64,000 nt of DNA from IMG/VR virus record IMGVR_UViG_3300027733_000034, positions 1 through 64,000 of that record; one strand, given 5' to 3'. This document shows positions 54,150-63,113 of this stretch, in pieces; the first letter of the stretch is position 1; each line of letters begins with the position of its first letter. Source of the stretch: a virus. The position numbers were made by a program, and so were the translations under genes. The notes under the pieces were generated by a model. That model was not told the origin of the DNA. It saw only the letters and a list, made by a program, of their open reading frames with translations, and did not search any database.

Positions 54150-57100
54150 TTAACCAGCTCCTTCTATAATGTTATAGAAACCATCGACACAATTGATTTG
54201 TATTCCACCAGATCCAAGAGTTGGAAAATTTCCGGGGTTTGTTCTGCAATTTATAAATTTACCCGCAATGCTGGAACCAAACCAACCGAAGGCAAAACTA
54301 CCATTAGCTGTACAATTTGAAAATATACCAGTAATAGTAGTAGAACCGGCGGAAGCATTACCACCAAATGCATAATTGCCGGTGGCGGTGCAGTTGGTAA
54401 ATGTACCGGATACATTACTAGCACCACCGCCAAATGAATAACCTCCTGTAGCGATACAGTTAGAGAATATACCACTAGCAATACCAGCAGTTCCACCACC
54501 AAATGCATTTGTTCCGGTGGCCGTACAATTAGTAAATATACCACTGGCAGAACCTCCTCCACCACCGAATGCATTATTACCGGTTACAATACAATTAGTA
54601 AAAGTACCACTAGCAACTCCATTACCACCAAATGAATATGATCCATTTGCTGTACAATTAGTATATGTTCCTGGATAGGTTCCAAACCATTGCATATCTT
54701 GAGCAAATATTATGCTATCCATTTTGGAGGAGAGTGTATTGGACGGGCCTGGTACATAAGAAGTAATACCACTTAAAGTAACCGCTTTTGTTAAACAATT
54801 ATTAAGAGTGTTAGAACAGCTTAATGTAACCGAGGCAGATGAATTAATTATAACATGAGAAGGATCTCCGGTTACTCCAATTACATCCACAAATTCAGTA
54901 GTTAAATTAAGGACATTTGCTCCTAAATTATAGGTTCCTGGATAAATTAAAAGAACTGCTCTGTTGGAGGTAGATTTATCTAAACCATTAGGAGTCAAGG
55001 CTGTTGCCGCTGCATATTTAGTTAGTAAATTATCTCCTGGAATCGCTGCTATGTAAGAAGATGCGGATAACGGTAATTTGGTACTTAAATCTATCCCAGT
55101 TAATTTGCTTCCGTCTCCGTAATGAGTACCACTTAACATAGGAGCACTTACGGAAGTAGTGATTGTAAGATTTCCTTGCAAAACAGAATCTGTATAAGAT
55201 GCATATAAGTATCCCACATTGACGTATGTATCTCCACTACCTGGTTCGTCTATGTTTGTAGCTAGTGTTATAACTTTGCTATCAGAAGATATAGCAGCTG
55301 CTACGTAATTTGAAGCAGAATCTGCTAGAACCCATGTAGTGCCCCAATCTGTTGATTTATATAACTGTCCTAAACCAGATAAAACTATTTGAATACGTCC
55401 ATCAGACGACATTTTTGCTTTTATAAATGCAGTTGTAGAAAAATAATTATTTAATGTCCAGTTAGATCCATAGTTATTTGATGTGTATATCCCAGCAGCT
55501 GTAACAGCCGTTTGATATTTACCGTCAGCAGACATTGCTATGTCATAATAATTTTGAGAAATCCCGTAAGGATTCCAATTTGTTCCATAATCTGTAGAAA
55601 TATATATTTGACTTCCGTATGCCACAGCCGTTTGATATTTGCCGTTTGAAGACATTGCTATACCCCGATAGTCTAATGTAGGTCCAGTTGTAGTAAATGT
55701 AGTTGCTCCAAAGTTTAATGATGTATATATACGTCCACCAGAATTTTCTACTACAGTCTGATATTTTCCATCAGAAGACATTGCAACTGCTTTATGTGTG
55801 CGAACTGGTCCTCTGTTCGCACTCCAGGTTATTCCATAATCATAAGATACAGATATTTTACCATCAGCAGAACATGCAATTTGATATTTACCGTCTGTAG
55901 ACATTGCCACATCTCTCCATACACTATATGCTCCATAATTCACGCTCCATGTCACACCATAATCTGTGGATCTGTATATATAATATGCCAAAATCCCGTT
56001 TCCACCAGCTACAGCTGTTTGATATTTTCCGTCAGAAGACATTGCGACTCCTTTATAGGGAGGTTTCCACGCAACTCCTCTTTGAACAAAATTAGTTCCA
56101 ATAGAACCATCCATCAAATATAATTGCTGCTCTTTAATACCTGTTCTGCCAAAATAAGCACCTCCTTCATTTTGCCCCAGGAGCATATTACTAGTTGAAA
56201 AAGTACCAGCTTGAGCACTTAAAGAGGTAGCAGAAACAAAAGTGTTGATAGTTAAACCCGTATTAAAAGTCAAGTTGCTTCCATCTCCATAATGTGTACC
56301 ACTTAAAGCCGGTGCAGAAACAGATGTATTAAATGTACCAATATTACCACTTAAAGCCGGAGCAGAAACTGCTGTAACAAAGGAAGCTATCAAAGTACTA
56401 GGTTTATAAAGACCGGTTAAATTACTTCCATCCCCATAGAGGGAAGAAGCTGTAATATTACCATTACTACTGATATCTCCGTTTACCGTTAACTTGGTCC
56501 CCGGAGTAACTGTCCCAATTCCTACATTTCCAGTAGAGTCTGCTATAAACATTCTAGAAGCATTAAAAGTAAAAAATTCTAAACCATTATCTACAACATT
56601 TTTGGCTATTCTAGTATTTCCGTTTATAAAAGAAACACTAGAATTTGATGTTAGGTTGTTGAAGAAAGAACCACCATTGACTTCTAATTTATAACTCGGA
56701 GCAGATGTACCAATTCCAACATTGCCACTGCTCAAAACTGTCATTAATTCAGATGAAGTTACACCATTAAAAATACGCAATCTACTGTTATCAGCATTAG
56801 CAACATCACTATAAACATCTAAAATAAAAGAAGTTGCATTATCTGAAGGTCTTGCAAAATTAAGTTGTCCACCTTCTTGAGCAGCGGTGCTCTTAAGAGT
56901 TAGGTCTATAGAAGTTATTGTACCAGAGGCACTAAGATTTCCTTTTATGGTTGAACTTCCCGAAGTTACATTTCCAAGAGCCGTTAAACTATTAAAGGTT
57001 GCAGAACCAGAAGCACTTATATTTCCAGTTACAGTGGTAGAACCTGTTATAGAAACAGAATTAGTTATAGAAGCGCTGGTAGATGTTAAAGTATTAAATA

Positions 57101-58442
57101 TGGCTGAATTGTTAGTACTAAGATTACCAAATAAGGTCAATCCAGAGTTTGCTGTCAAGGGTTTAGCTAAAGAAATACCATTAGCATTGAATCTAGCAGA
57201 TTCTACTCCAGCAGAAGAATTTATAATAACAACATTTGGTGTGGAAGGATGAGAACCACCATAAAGAGCAATATTACCACCATTAACATCTGTATCACTA
57301 ACACCAAGCCCGCCCCAAAGAGACCAGGCACCTGTGTCTGCATTACCTCTTATATTTCCTACACCAGCTATAACTTTGTTATTGAGATCTAATTTGCTTC
57401 TAACTAGAGAACCGCCAATAGCCACAGAACCAGGAGTAGTTATATTTCCACTGCCCAAAGTTAGGTCTCCAGCAGAAATTACTAAACTTCCAGTACCGAG
57501 ATGAAGATAATTAGAAACTACTCCACCAGTTAAGTTTAATTTAGTAGAATCTTTTATGTTACTCAAGAAAGTACCGTCTCCATAGTGAGTACCACTTAAA
57601 GCTGGAGAAGATACATAAGAACTAAAGGTAGCTGCAGATGATAAAAGAGAGTTGTTGACAGTACCGGTGGTTAATTGAGAAGCATTTAAAGAATTTAAAT
57701 TACTACCATTTCCGGCTATAGAAGGAGCAGATACAGAAGAATAAAAAGTGCCAGTAGTACCAAAGAAGCCATTAGTAGCACTAACTTCTCCAACAACTGT
57801 CAGAGTTTTGTTTGGAGAAGAAGTGTTAATGCCTATGTAAGGAACTTGAGTACTGGAATTATAACCTCCAATATGCAAAACTTCCTTACCTTGATCTATG
57901 TCATAAAAAGAAGCAATATCTGCATTATTATTACCTCCTATCCACAAAGCCACTCCGCCTCCAGTATTGACTACACTCAGAGCACTGGTTGTGGTAAATG
58001 TTGTATTAACAAAAGTAGAATTTCCAGTTGCAGATATATTACCAAAAACAGTTAGATTACCATTATTGATGGTTACATTTCCGTTAAGATTTCCTCCACC
58101 AGAAGATCTTAATACCCCAGTAAGATTACTACCGTCACCATAAAAAGTTCCAGACATTGCCGGAGCAGAAACCGAGGCAGAGAATGTTGCAGCACTGGGT
58201 GCGGTGTAAATATTAGAAAGTCTACTACCATCACCGTATAAATACCTGCCACTTAAAACTGGAGCAGATACAAATCCCAAAGAACTTAAATTGTTGACAT
58301 AACTAGTGTTGTCCAATGTGGTAGAGATACCCGTGCCTATAACATAGGAATTGACATTAGATACAACATTATTCAAACCCACGATAGAACCTCCACCGGA
58401 AGTAGGTTCAAACATGGTAATAGGCACTCTAGTAAGACTCAT
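54150..58442 (-). CDS. Large tail fibre with GDGSNLT repeats and propeller
   Basis: 1430 residues. ~1-750: many units of S-A-P-A-L-S-G-T-H-Y-G-D-G-S-N-L-T type separated by beta and 'NGxVGIGT' units, a triple-stranded fibre shaft pattern. ~790-1070: seven Asp-box blades (Y-K-G-V-A-M-S-S-D-G-K-Y-Q-T-A-V, S-T-D-Y-G) matching 52391-53806. ~1280-1420: repeats of T-N-C-T-A-T-G-x-x-A-F-G-G-G, a beta-helix tip. No S74 domain. Probable long-tail-fibre main protein. GATAAATA box at 58449-58456. Confidence 0.8.
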   Translation of the reverse strand: MSLTRVPITMFEPTSGGGSIVGLNNVVSNVNSYVIGTGISTTLDNTSYVNNLSSLGFVSAPVLSGRYLYGDGSRLSNIYTAPSAATFSASVSAPAMSGTFYGDGSNLTGVLRSSGGGNLNGNVTINNGNLTVFGNISATGNSTFVNTTFTTTSALSVVNTGGGVALWIGGNNNADIASFYDIDQGKEVLHIGGYNSSTQVPYIGINTSSPNKTLTVVGEVSATNGFFGTTGTFYSSVSAPSIAGNGSNLNSLNASQLTTGTVNNSLLSSAATFSSYVSSPALSGTHYGDGTFLSNIKDSTKLNLTGGVVSNYLHLGTGSLVISAGDLTLGSGNITTPGSVAIGGSLVRSKLDLNNKVIAGVGNIRGNADTGAWSLWGGLGVSDTDVNGGNIALYGGSHPSTPNVVIINSSAGVESARFNANGISLAKPLTANSGLTLFGNLSTNNSAIFNTLTSTSASITNSVSITGSTTVTGNISASGSATFNSLTALGNVTSGSSTIKGNLSASGTITSIDLTLKSTAAQEGGQLNFARPSDNATSFILDVYSDVANADNSRLRIFNGVTSSELMTVLSSGNVGIGTSAPSYKLEVNGGSFFNNLTSNSSVSFINGNTRIAKNVVDNGLEFFTFNASRMFIADSTGNVGIGTVTPGTKLTVNGDISSNGNITASSLYGDGSNLTGLYKPSTLIASFVTAVSAPALSGNIGTFNTSVSAPALSGTHYGDGSNLTFNTGLTINTFVSATSLSAQAGTFSTSNMLLGQNEGGAYFGRTGIKEQQLYLMDGSIGTNFVQRGVAWKPPYKGVAMSSDGKYQTAVAGGNGILAYYIYRSTDYGVTWSVNYGAYSVWRDVAMSTDGKYQIACSADGKISVSYDYGITWSANRGPVRTHKAVAMSSDGKYQTVVENSGGRIYTSLNFGATTFTTTGPTLDYRGIAMSSNGKYQTAVAYGSQIYISTDYGTNWNPYGISQNYYDIAMSADGKYQTAVTAAGIYTSNNYGSNWTLNNYFSTTAFIKAKMSSDGRIQIVLSGLGQLYKSTDWGTTWVLADSASNYVAAAISSDSKVITLATNIDEPGSGDTYVNVGYLYASYTDSVLQGNLTITTSVSAPMLSGTHYGDGSKLTGIDLSTKLPLSASSYIAAIPGDNLLTKYAAATALTPNGLDKSTSNRAVLLIYPGTYNLGANVLNLTTEFVDVIGVTGDPSHVIINSSASVTLSCSNTLNNCLTKAVTLSGITSYVPGPSNTLSSKMDSIIFAQDMQWFGTYPGTYTNCTANGSYSFGGNGVASGTFTNCIVTGNNAFGGGGGSASGIFTNCTATGTNAFGGGTAGIASGIFSNCIATGGYSFGGGASNVSGTFTNCTATGNYAFGGNASAGSTTITGIFSNCTANGSFAFGWFGSSIAGKFINCRTNPGNFPTLGSGGIQINCVDGFYNIIEGAG

Positions 58443-58448
58443 ATGTAA

Positions 58449-58456
58449 TATTTATC
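58449..58456 (-). promoter_or_regulatory. GATAAATA box before large fibre gene
   Basis: GATAAATATTACATATG context; six bases between box and ATG at 58442. Confidence 0.5.
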
Positions 58457-58496
58457 TTTAAAATTGAGTAATTAAATTTTTAAAGATATTTAACAC

Positions 58497-59108
58497 TTAT
58501 TTTTTATAGCCATACAATTCAAATATAGGTTTTTCTGTATTATATATGAGTTCTTTGGCTTCTTCTGATATTCCTCGTTTATAATCTTGTTTATTACTCC
58601 ATTGAGTTAAAGATTCATTAGTGTCAGATTGTTGTACTAATTCCCAATATCTGGAAGTTTCAAATACTTCACCAGCATTTGACAACGCTGTGTAAAGGTC
58701 TTCAAATAGGTTTTCTGTTTTACCCACAAAGTGCATTTTAACGTCACTAGCGTAGCTCTGATCTGTACCTGTATACCTTGATACAAGCTTTGAGTACAGC
58801 CCCAGCCAAAATGGGCCGTAATCTTTTAACCATGATTCAAAGTCAGGAGACTCTCGCTCCATAGAGCTAAATCTTGTGTTTTTGCTCCACTCATAGAATG
58901 AAGGCCACCAAGTATAAGGATGCCTAACAAAACAAAAATTATATGTATCTTTGCTGTCGATCATCTGATGTAAAAACAGATGTCCGTCTTGTGGACTATT
59001 ATACCGATGCTTTGGTAACGTTAGATGAAACAGAAATGCCTGCAGAAAAGTACCAGCACATTTAGGAATATGTATAAAGCTAGACTTAGGAAGTAGTAAG
59101 TTGCTCAT
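58497..59108 (-). CDS. Sulfotransferase family protein, second type
   Basis: 203 residues. F-I-H-I-P-K-C-A-G-T-F (~11-21) is the PAPS-binding loop of the sulfotransferase-2/heparan group, and F-V-R-H-P-Y-T-W-W-P-S-F (~60-71) the 3'-phosphate-binding strand. Shorter than the gene at 8069 and of a different subgroup. It lies among fibre genes next to a glycosyltransferase, so modification of tail fibres or host-surface glycans is likely (inference). Confidence 0.75.
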   Translation of the reverse strand: MSNLLLPKSSFIHIPKCAGTFLQAFLFHLTLPKHRYNSPQDGHLFLHQMIDSKDTYNFCFVRHPYTWWPSFYEWSKNTRFSSMERESPDFESWLKDYGPFWLGLYSKLVSRYTGTDQSYASDVKMHFVGKTENLFEDLYTALSNAGEVFETSRYWELVQQSDTNESLTQWSNKQDYKRGISEEAKELIYNTEKPIFELYGYKK

Positions 59109-59173
59109 TATTTTAACAAACCTTTAATTTTAGAAGCAAACATTTCTCTGTCATAGTTTTCAAATTTTTTCAT
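59108..59173 (-). CDS. Possible 21-residue peptide
   Basis: ATG in TATAATATG, frame MKKFENYDREMFASKIKGLL K, stop overlapping the next gene's ATG (TAATG). The strong context and exact fit between two genes argue for translation, but the size is tiny. Confidence 0.35.
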   Translation of the reverse strand: MKKFENYDREMFASKIKGLLK

Positions 59174-59184
59174 ATTATACCTAG

Positions 59185-60399
59185 TTATATAATCTCATAC
59201 TGATTATTGTTTTGATAATCTTGTAGGAAAAGTTCAATATGTTTAAGTTTAGTTTTGGCGTCTAATGGAGGTGCTATAAAGTGTATAAGACAAGTGTTTT
59301 CTGTAATATTATAGACCGTAACATTTGTAGTATTTATAATACTCATATGATTTTGTAATATAGTGTCATCTGTTATATATGATTTGCAGAAATAATAACA
59401 CATAAAAGATTGCTCAAAAAAGTATTCACCGGTCCATCTTTCCATAAACCAGCAAACATTATTAAAATGGGCTCTCATGCGATCTGAGTTTCTAAATAGG
59501 AATTGACCAGCATTAAAGGGCATTTGTTTTGCCATTTGCATTTCATTTACATGAGATTGGTCTAGAAATTCAAAACCATGATGAAAGGTTTTGTGATGCC
59601 AAAAAGCTAAATTTGAGTTTCTTGCAGTGTATAAAGTGTCGTGGTTGATATTTTGATTTAGAATTGTGTTTATATCTCCAAGACATATTACGTCACAGTC
59701 TAGAAACAACACCTTATCATATTCTTCAATATTCTCATACTCAAACACCCTAACTTTGTTTTGAGAGGCCACTACACCATCAAAAGGAGTTTCTGTTATG
59801 TAAAACTTAGGAGTTATCTTTTTTACAAACGACTGCTTGAGAATCAATTCTTTGGTGTTTTTATCAGTTATTAGCAACAAATCAAAGTTAGCTTTACTAT
59901 AATTGAGTATTGATTCTATAGATTTGTTCAATAACTCAACATAACCTGTATTGAAATAAATAGTGTAATATACTAGATTTTTTGTACCCTTGCTGTCTAT
60001 GGGCTGCATAGTGGCTTCTATAATTTTTAAATCAATTTCTGACAAACACTTTAATCTTCCTTCGTTTGTGTCTTCATAAAAATCAGATACTTTATATCTG
60101 ACACAAGACTGAACCGCTGCAGCCGTTTTTGACCTGTATATAGCGCCAGTTTTGTTGGTGAACTTGAAAATTTCTGTGGTTTTATTTTTATAAATTATTC
60201 GGTATTGAATCTTTGCACAATTTTCAAAAACATTATTATGCAGGTCTACAAAATCAACTGCAGCTATATGTTGTAGAGTTATATCAGAGCCAACAAATGC
60301 CGAAGTGTTGCCTTCTGCATCTACTGTTGCAGTTTCTAGAAACACGGTTTCTAATATATCAACATTTAATTTTAATTTTTCAGGTATTGATATTTTCAT
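59185..60399 (-). CDS. Glycosyltransferase-like protein (GT-A, DxD)
   Basis: 404 residues. ~150-320: nucleotide-sugar transferase part with Y-D-K-V-L-F-L-D-C-D-V-I-C-L-G-D-I, the DxD metal motif of GT8-like enzymes, and A-G-Q-F-L-F-R-N. The N-terminal ~120 residues form a separate beta domain. Probably transfers a sugar to a protein or surface glycan. Next to the sulfotransferase, suggesting joint glycan modification. ATAAATAA precedes the start. Confidence 0.72.
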   Translation of the reverse strand: MKISIPEKLKLNVDILETVFLETATVDAEGNTSAFVGSDITLQHIAAVDFVDLHNNVFENCAKIQYRIIYKNKTTEIFKFTNKTGAIYRSKTAAAVQSCVRYKVSDFYEDTNEGRLKCLSEIDLKIIEATMQPIDSKGTKNLVYYTIYFNTGYVELLNKSIESILNYSKANFDLLLITDKNTKELILKQSFVKKITPKFYITETPFDGVVASQNKVRVFEYENIEEYDKVLFLDCDVICLGDINTILNQNINHDTLYTARNSNLAFWHHKTFHHGFEFLDQSHVNEMQMAKQMPFNAGQFLFRNSDRMRAHFNNVCWFMERWTGEYFFEQSFMCYYFCKSYITDDTILQNHMSIINTTNVTVYNITENTCLIHFIAPPLDAKTKLKHIELFLQDYQNNNQYEII

Positions 60400-60411
60400 T
60401 AATTTTATTTA

Positions 60412-62553
60412 TTAATCTGTGTAGCCGTCACAAACAGCTGACCCATTAATTACGCCACTACCGTTTACTAACCATTTTGTGTTACTATTAGTCGGTAAAA
60501 ATGACCCTTCAGTATAAGCATTATTCAGGTTGGTATTGGTATACAATTCTACTCCAATTGCTAACATAGAGGAAGGGGTATATACGGCTTTGGTTGTAGA
60601 ATCATTACAACGTAAACTTCCATCCCACTGATACACTATAGTAACAACACCGGAGCCATTAGTGGTGATATGACGTATTTGGGGAGCATTTCCTTGTGTA
60701 AAATATGTATTGTTAACTGTTTCGTTAGCATTTTGATATGCGTAGAGAATGCTACCATCTACTAGTGTTGCATCATCAGACCAATATGCATCATGTTGAT
60801 ATGGGTGGTTGATGGCTGTTATAGTAACAGAGCCGGATCCGTTTGTACTTGTTGCAAATCCACTAATTTCTTCAAAACCCACATTATTAGCGGTCTCGTT
60901 GGTGTGTTGTCCGGTGTAAAGAATACTACCATTTACTAATGTTGGATCATCAGACCAATATGCATCATGTTGATATGGGTGATTGCTTGGTACTGTAGGT
61001 GCTGCCGTGGCGCCAAAGTTTAACAACAATTGAGTGCCCGTTACAAGTGTGGGTAATGATGTCGGAACTGAGAAGTTGCTTGTATAGACCGCTGTACCAA
61101 GCACCAAACGAACACCAACTAAACGACCAGATAATACTTCTGCAGTATGATGCTTTGCGGTACCAATATAGATATCAGAAAAATCCAATTCGTCTGTGGA
61201 TGCAACACTAGCTATAGAGATGCTATTGACATACACACTAAACGTGCCTGAAGATCTAACCAACGCTATATGATTCCAAACATTTTGATTCAAATAACTG
61301 TTGTCGCCGCTTAGAACAATATTATTGTGTATATACAGATTATCCCACGTGCCATTACTACTAACTCTTAATAGTATACCGTTTATATAATCTCCTAGTG
61401 AAGTAATGGCTCTATATGTTTCATTTGCTCCTGGTTTAACAAATGTTTCAAATGTAAAGTCACCAGATACAGTGCTTAAGGTTGCGTCAGTTAAGTTTAA
61501 ATATCCGCCAGAGAAATCTGCAGCTTTAACTCCATTGCCTTCATCATGCTGAGTTACAGAACCATGAGGAGATACAATGTGTCTATAAATTGAGGAATCT
61601 AATAACCAATCAGTATTGATGCCGTTAACAAAATGCAGTTCTCCAAAGGATGTAGAATATCCATTAGGTGAACTGTAACCATCATATTGTAATGTAAATA
61701 TGGTATAACTAAGAGAACCAGTATATGGAGTACCTTCTGTATAAAATTTACCGTCTCCGTGTATTGTATAACTATATGGCGTAATATTGTAACTTCCGTC
61801 TATTGTAGAGTCTAAAAAGACATCATTCAACACTGGAGCAGTTGTAGCACCAAAATTTGATAATAATACAGTTCCGTTAATGGCAGTTGGTAGAGTTGTC
61901 GGGACTGAAAAGTCACTAGTATATAAAGCAGACCCGATAACTTTACGAAAACCTGTAATATACCCAGAACGACAATCATAATATGGAGCGTTTGCACCCA
62001 AGACATAAGCTTGTAAGGTACTTGTAAAACTCACACCAGTGGTTCCAATCTTAGACCCGTCTATGAATAAAGACAACTGTCCAGAGGCATAAACAACTGC
62101 TATGTGATGCCAATTAGTGTCTCCCATGGGTATAACAGAAGTCAATAATGGAGAGTGAAAGAAAAATCCAACACCCACTTTTATGGTAGAATCATAGTTT
62201 CTAATCACATGCAATCCTTGATATTCTAAAGAAAATCCCGGATTCAATGGTGTAGCATATTTTTGATGAAAAAATGTATATCCATAATTAAAGGTGTCAA
62301 AGGCTGCGCCACATTTTACAAAAAATTCTATAGTAAAATTATCTGAACCGAGTACTTCTTGTGTTACATAATCTAATCTACCAGTCTGTATATTGGCGGC
62401 TTTGACACCATTTCCTTCTATATATTGAGTCACAGATCCGTTGAGTGTTACTTTGTGGTGTAAAGTTGATGTGTCTCTATACCAAAGTAAATTTTTATTA
62501 CCAAATCCACCAGCTTTACTGGATCCAGCTGCAGATGTACACATTAATGGCAT
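60412..62553 (-). CDS. Tail protein with two LamG domains and a duplicated tip
   Basis: 713 residues. Two LamG/concanavalin-like domains (~15-240 and ~305-515), each beginning around V-T-Q-[YH]-x-E-G-N-G-V-K-A-A and including W-H/N-H-I-A-V/L-V. ~515-640: two copies of N-H-P-Y-Q-H-D-A-Y-W-S-D-D, each about 60 residues. Likely glycan-binding tail fibre or decoration protein. Frame intact. Confidence 0.72.
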   Translation of the reverse strand: MPLMCTSAAGSSKAGGFGNKNLLWYRDTSTLHHKVTLNGSVTQYIEGNGVKAANIQTGRLDYVTQEVLGSDNFTIEFFVKCGAAFDTFNYGYTFFHQKYATPLNPGFSLEYQGLHVIRNYDSTIKVGVGFFFHSPLLTSVIPMGDTNWHHIAVVYASGQLSLFIDGSKIGTTGVSFTSTLQAYVLGANAPYYDCRSGYITGFRKVIGSALYTSDFSVPTTLPTAINGTVLLSNFGATTAPVLNDVFLDSTIDGSYNITPYSYTIHGDGKFYTEGTPYTGSLSYTIFTLQYDGYSSPNGYSTSFGELHFVNGINTDWLLDSSIYRHIVSPHGSVTQHDEGNGVKAADFSGGYLNLTDATLSTVSGDFTFETFVKPGANETYRAITSLGDYINGILLRVSSNGTWDNLYIHNNIVLSGDNSYLNQNVWNHIALVRSSGTFSVYVNSISIASVASTDELDFSDIYIGTAKHHTAEVLSGRLVGVRLVLGTAVYTSNFSVPTSLPTLVTGTQLLLNFGATAAPTVPSNHPYQHDAYWSDDPTLVNGSILYTGQHTNETANNVGFEEISGFATSTNGSGSVTITAINHPYQHDAYWSDDATLVDGSILYAYQNANETVNNTYFTQGNAPQIRHITTNGSGVVTIVYQWDGSLRCNDSTTKAVYTPSSMLAIGVELYTNTNLNNAYTEGSFLPTNSNTKWLVNGSGVINGSAVCDGYTD

Positions 62554-62556
62554 ATA

Positions 62557-63102
62557 TTAAAAAGATATATTATAATTAGGAGAAGAAAATTGGGTCTGAG
62601 AAGCAAATATTTTAAAAACATTATTAGCAGTTTTAATTATTTGATACAAATATACATCAGAAGAATCTATATTACCAAAAGATGGAGGAGATTGTTGCCA
62701 AAATATTTGATTAGTGTTTATACTGTCTATAGATACGGCAGAACAATATCGAGCTATAGTTCCTTGTGGTGCCATGTGCTCTATGGTAAATGAATCTCCA
62801 GTTGATAGTAGAGAATTTAAAGAAGTGCTAACATTACCCCTAATATTTAATTTCCAATTTCCACTAGCGGAAACACTATGCATCAATATGCCTTGATTAA
62901 TAGCATCAAAATTAATAGTTCCACTAGGAACTGTGTTGCTAATAGTAATTTGTTCTCTTAAAGACTTAATTGTTGCTAAGGTTGGTACTGTAATATTTGT
63001 TATACTACTTCCATCTCCGTAATAACTTTGAGCAGAAAGGTTACTTGTTACCGTAACCGTATTATTGAAAATTTGAGGCTGAGAATGAATTTGTATGCTC
63101 AT
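62557..63102 (-). CDS. Tail-fibre-type protein, 181 aa
   Basis: Begins MSIQIHSQPQIFNNTVTVTS, contains one Y-Y-G-D-G-S-S-I-T-N unit like the shaft repeats of the fibre at 54150, then a compact beta domain (ISNTVPSGTINFDAINQGIL, WKLNIRGNVS, FTIEHMAPQGT) of the short-tail-fibre type. Structural. Confidence 0.65.
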   Translation of the reverse strand: MSIQIHSQPQIFNNTVTVTSNLSAQSYYGDGSSITNITVPTLATIKSLREQITISNTVPSGTINFDAINQGILMHSVSASGNWKLNIRGNVSTSLNSLLSTGDSFTIEHMAPQGTIARYCSAVSIDSINTNQIFWQQSPPSFGNIDSSDVYLYQIIKTANNVFKIFASQTQFSSPNYNISF

Positions 63103-63113
63103 ATATAATATTA

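Noticed and set aside
52830-56070. Regular repeats suggesting CRISPR
   Set aside because: Units of ~120 bases are coding Asp-box repeats; no identical short repeats with unique spacers occur.
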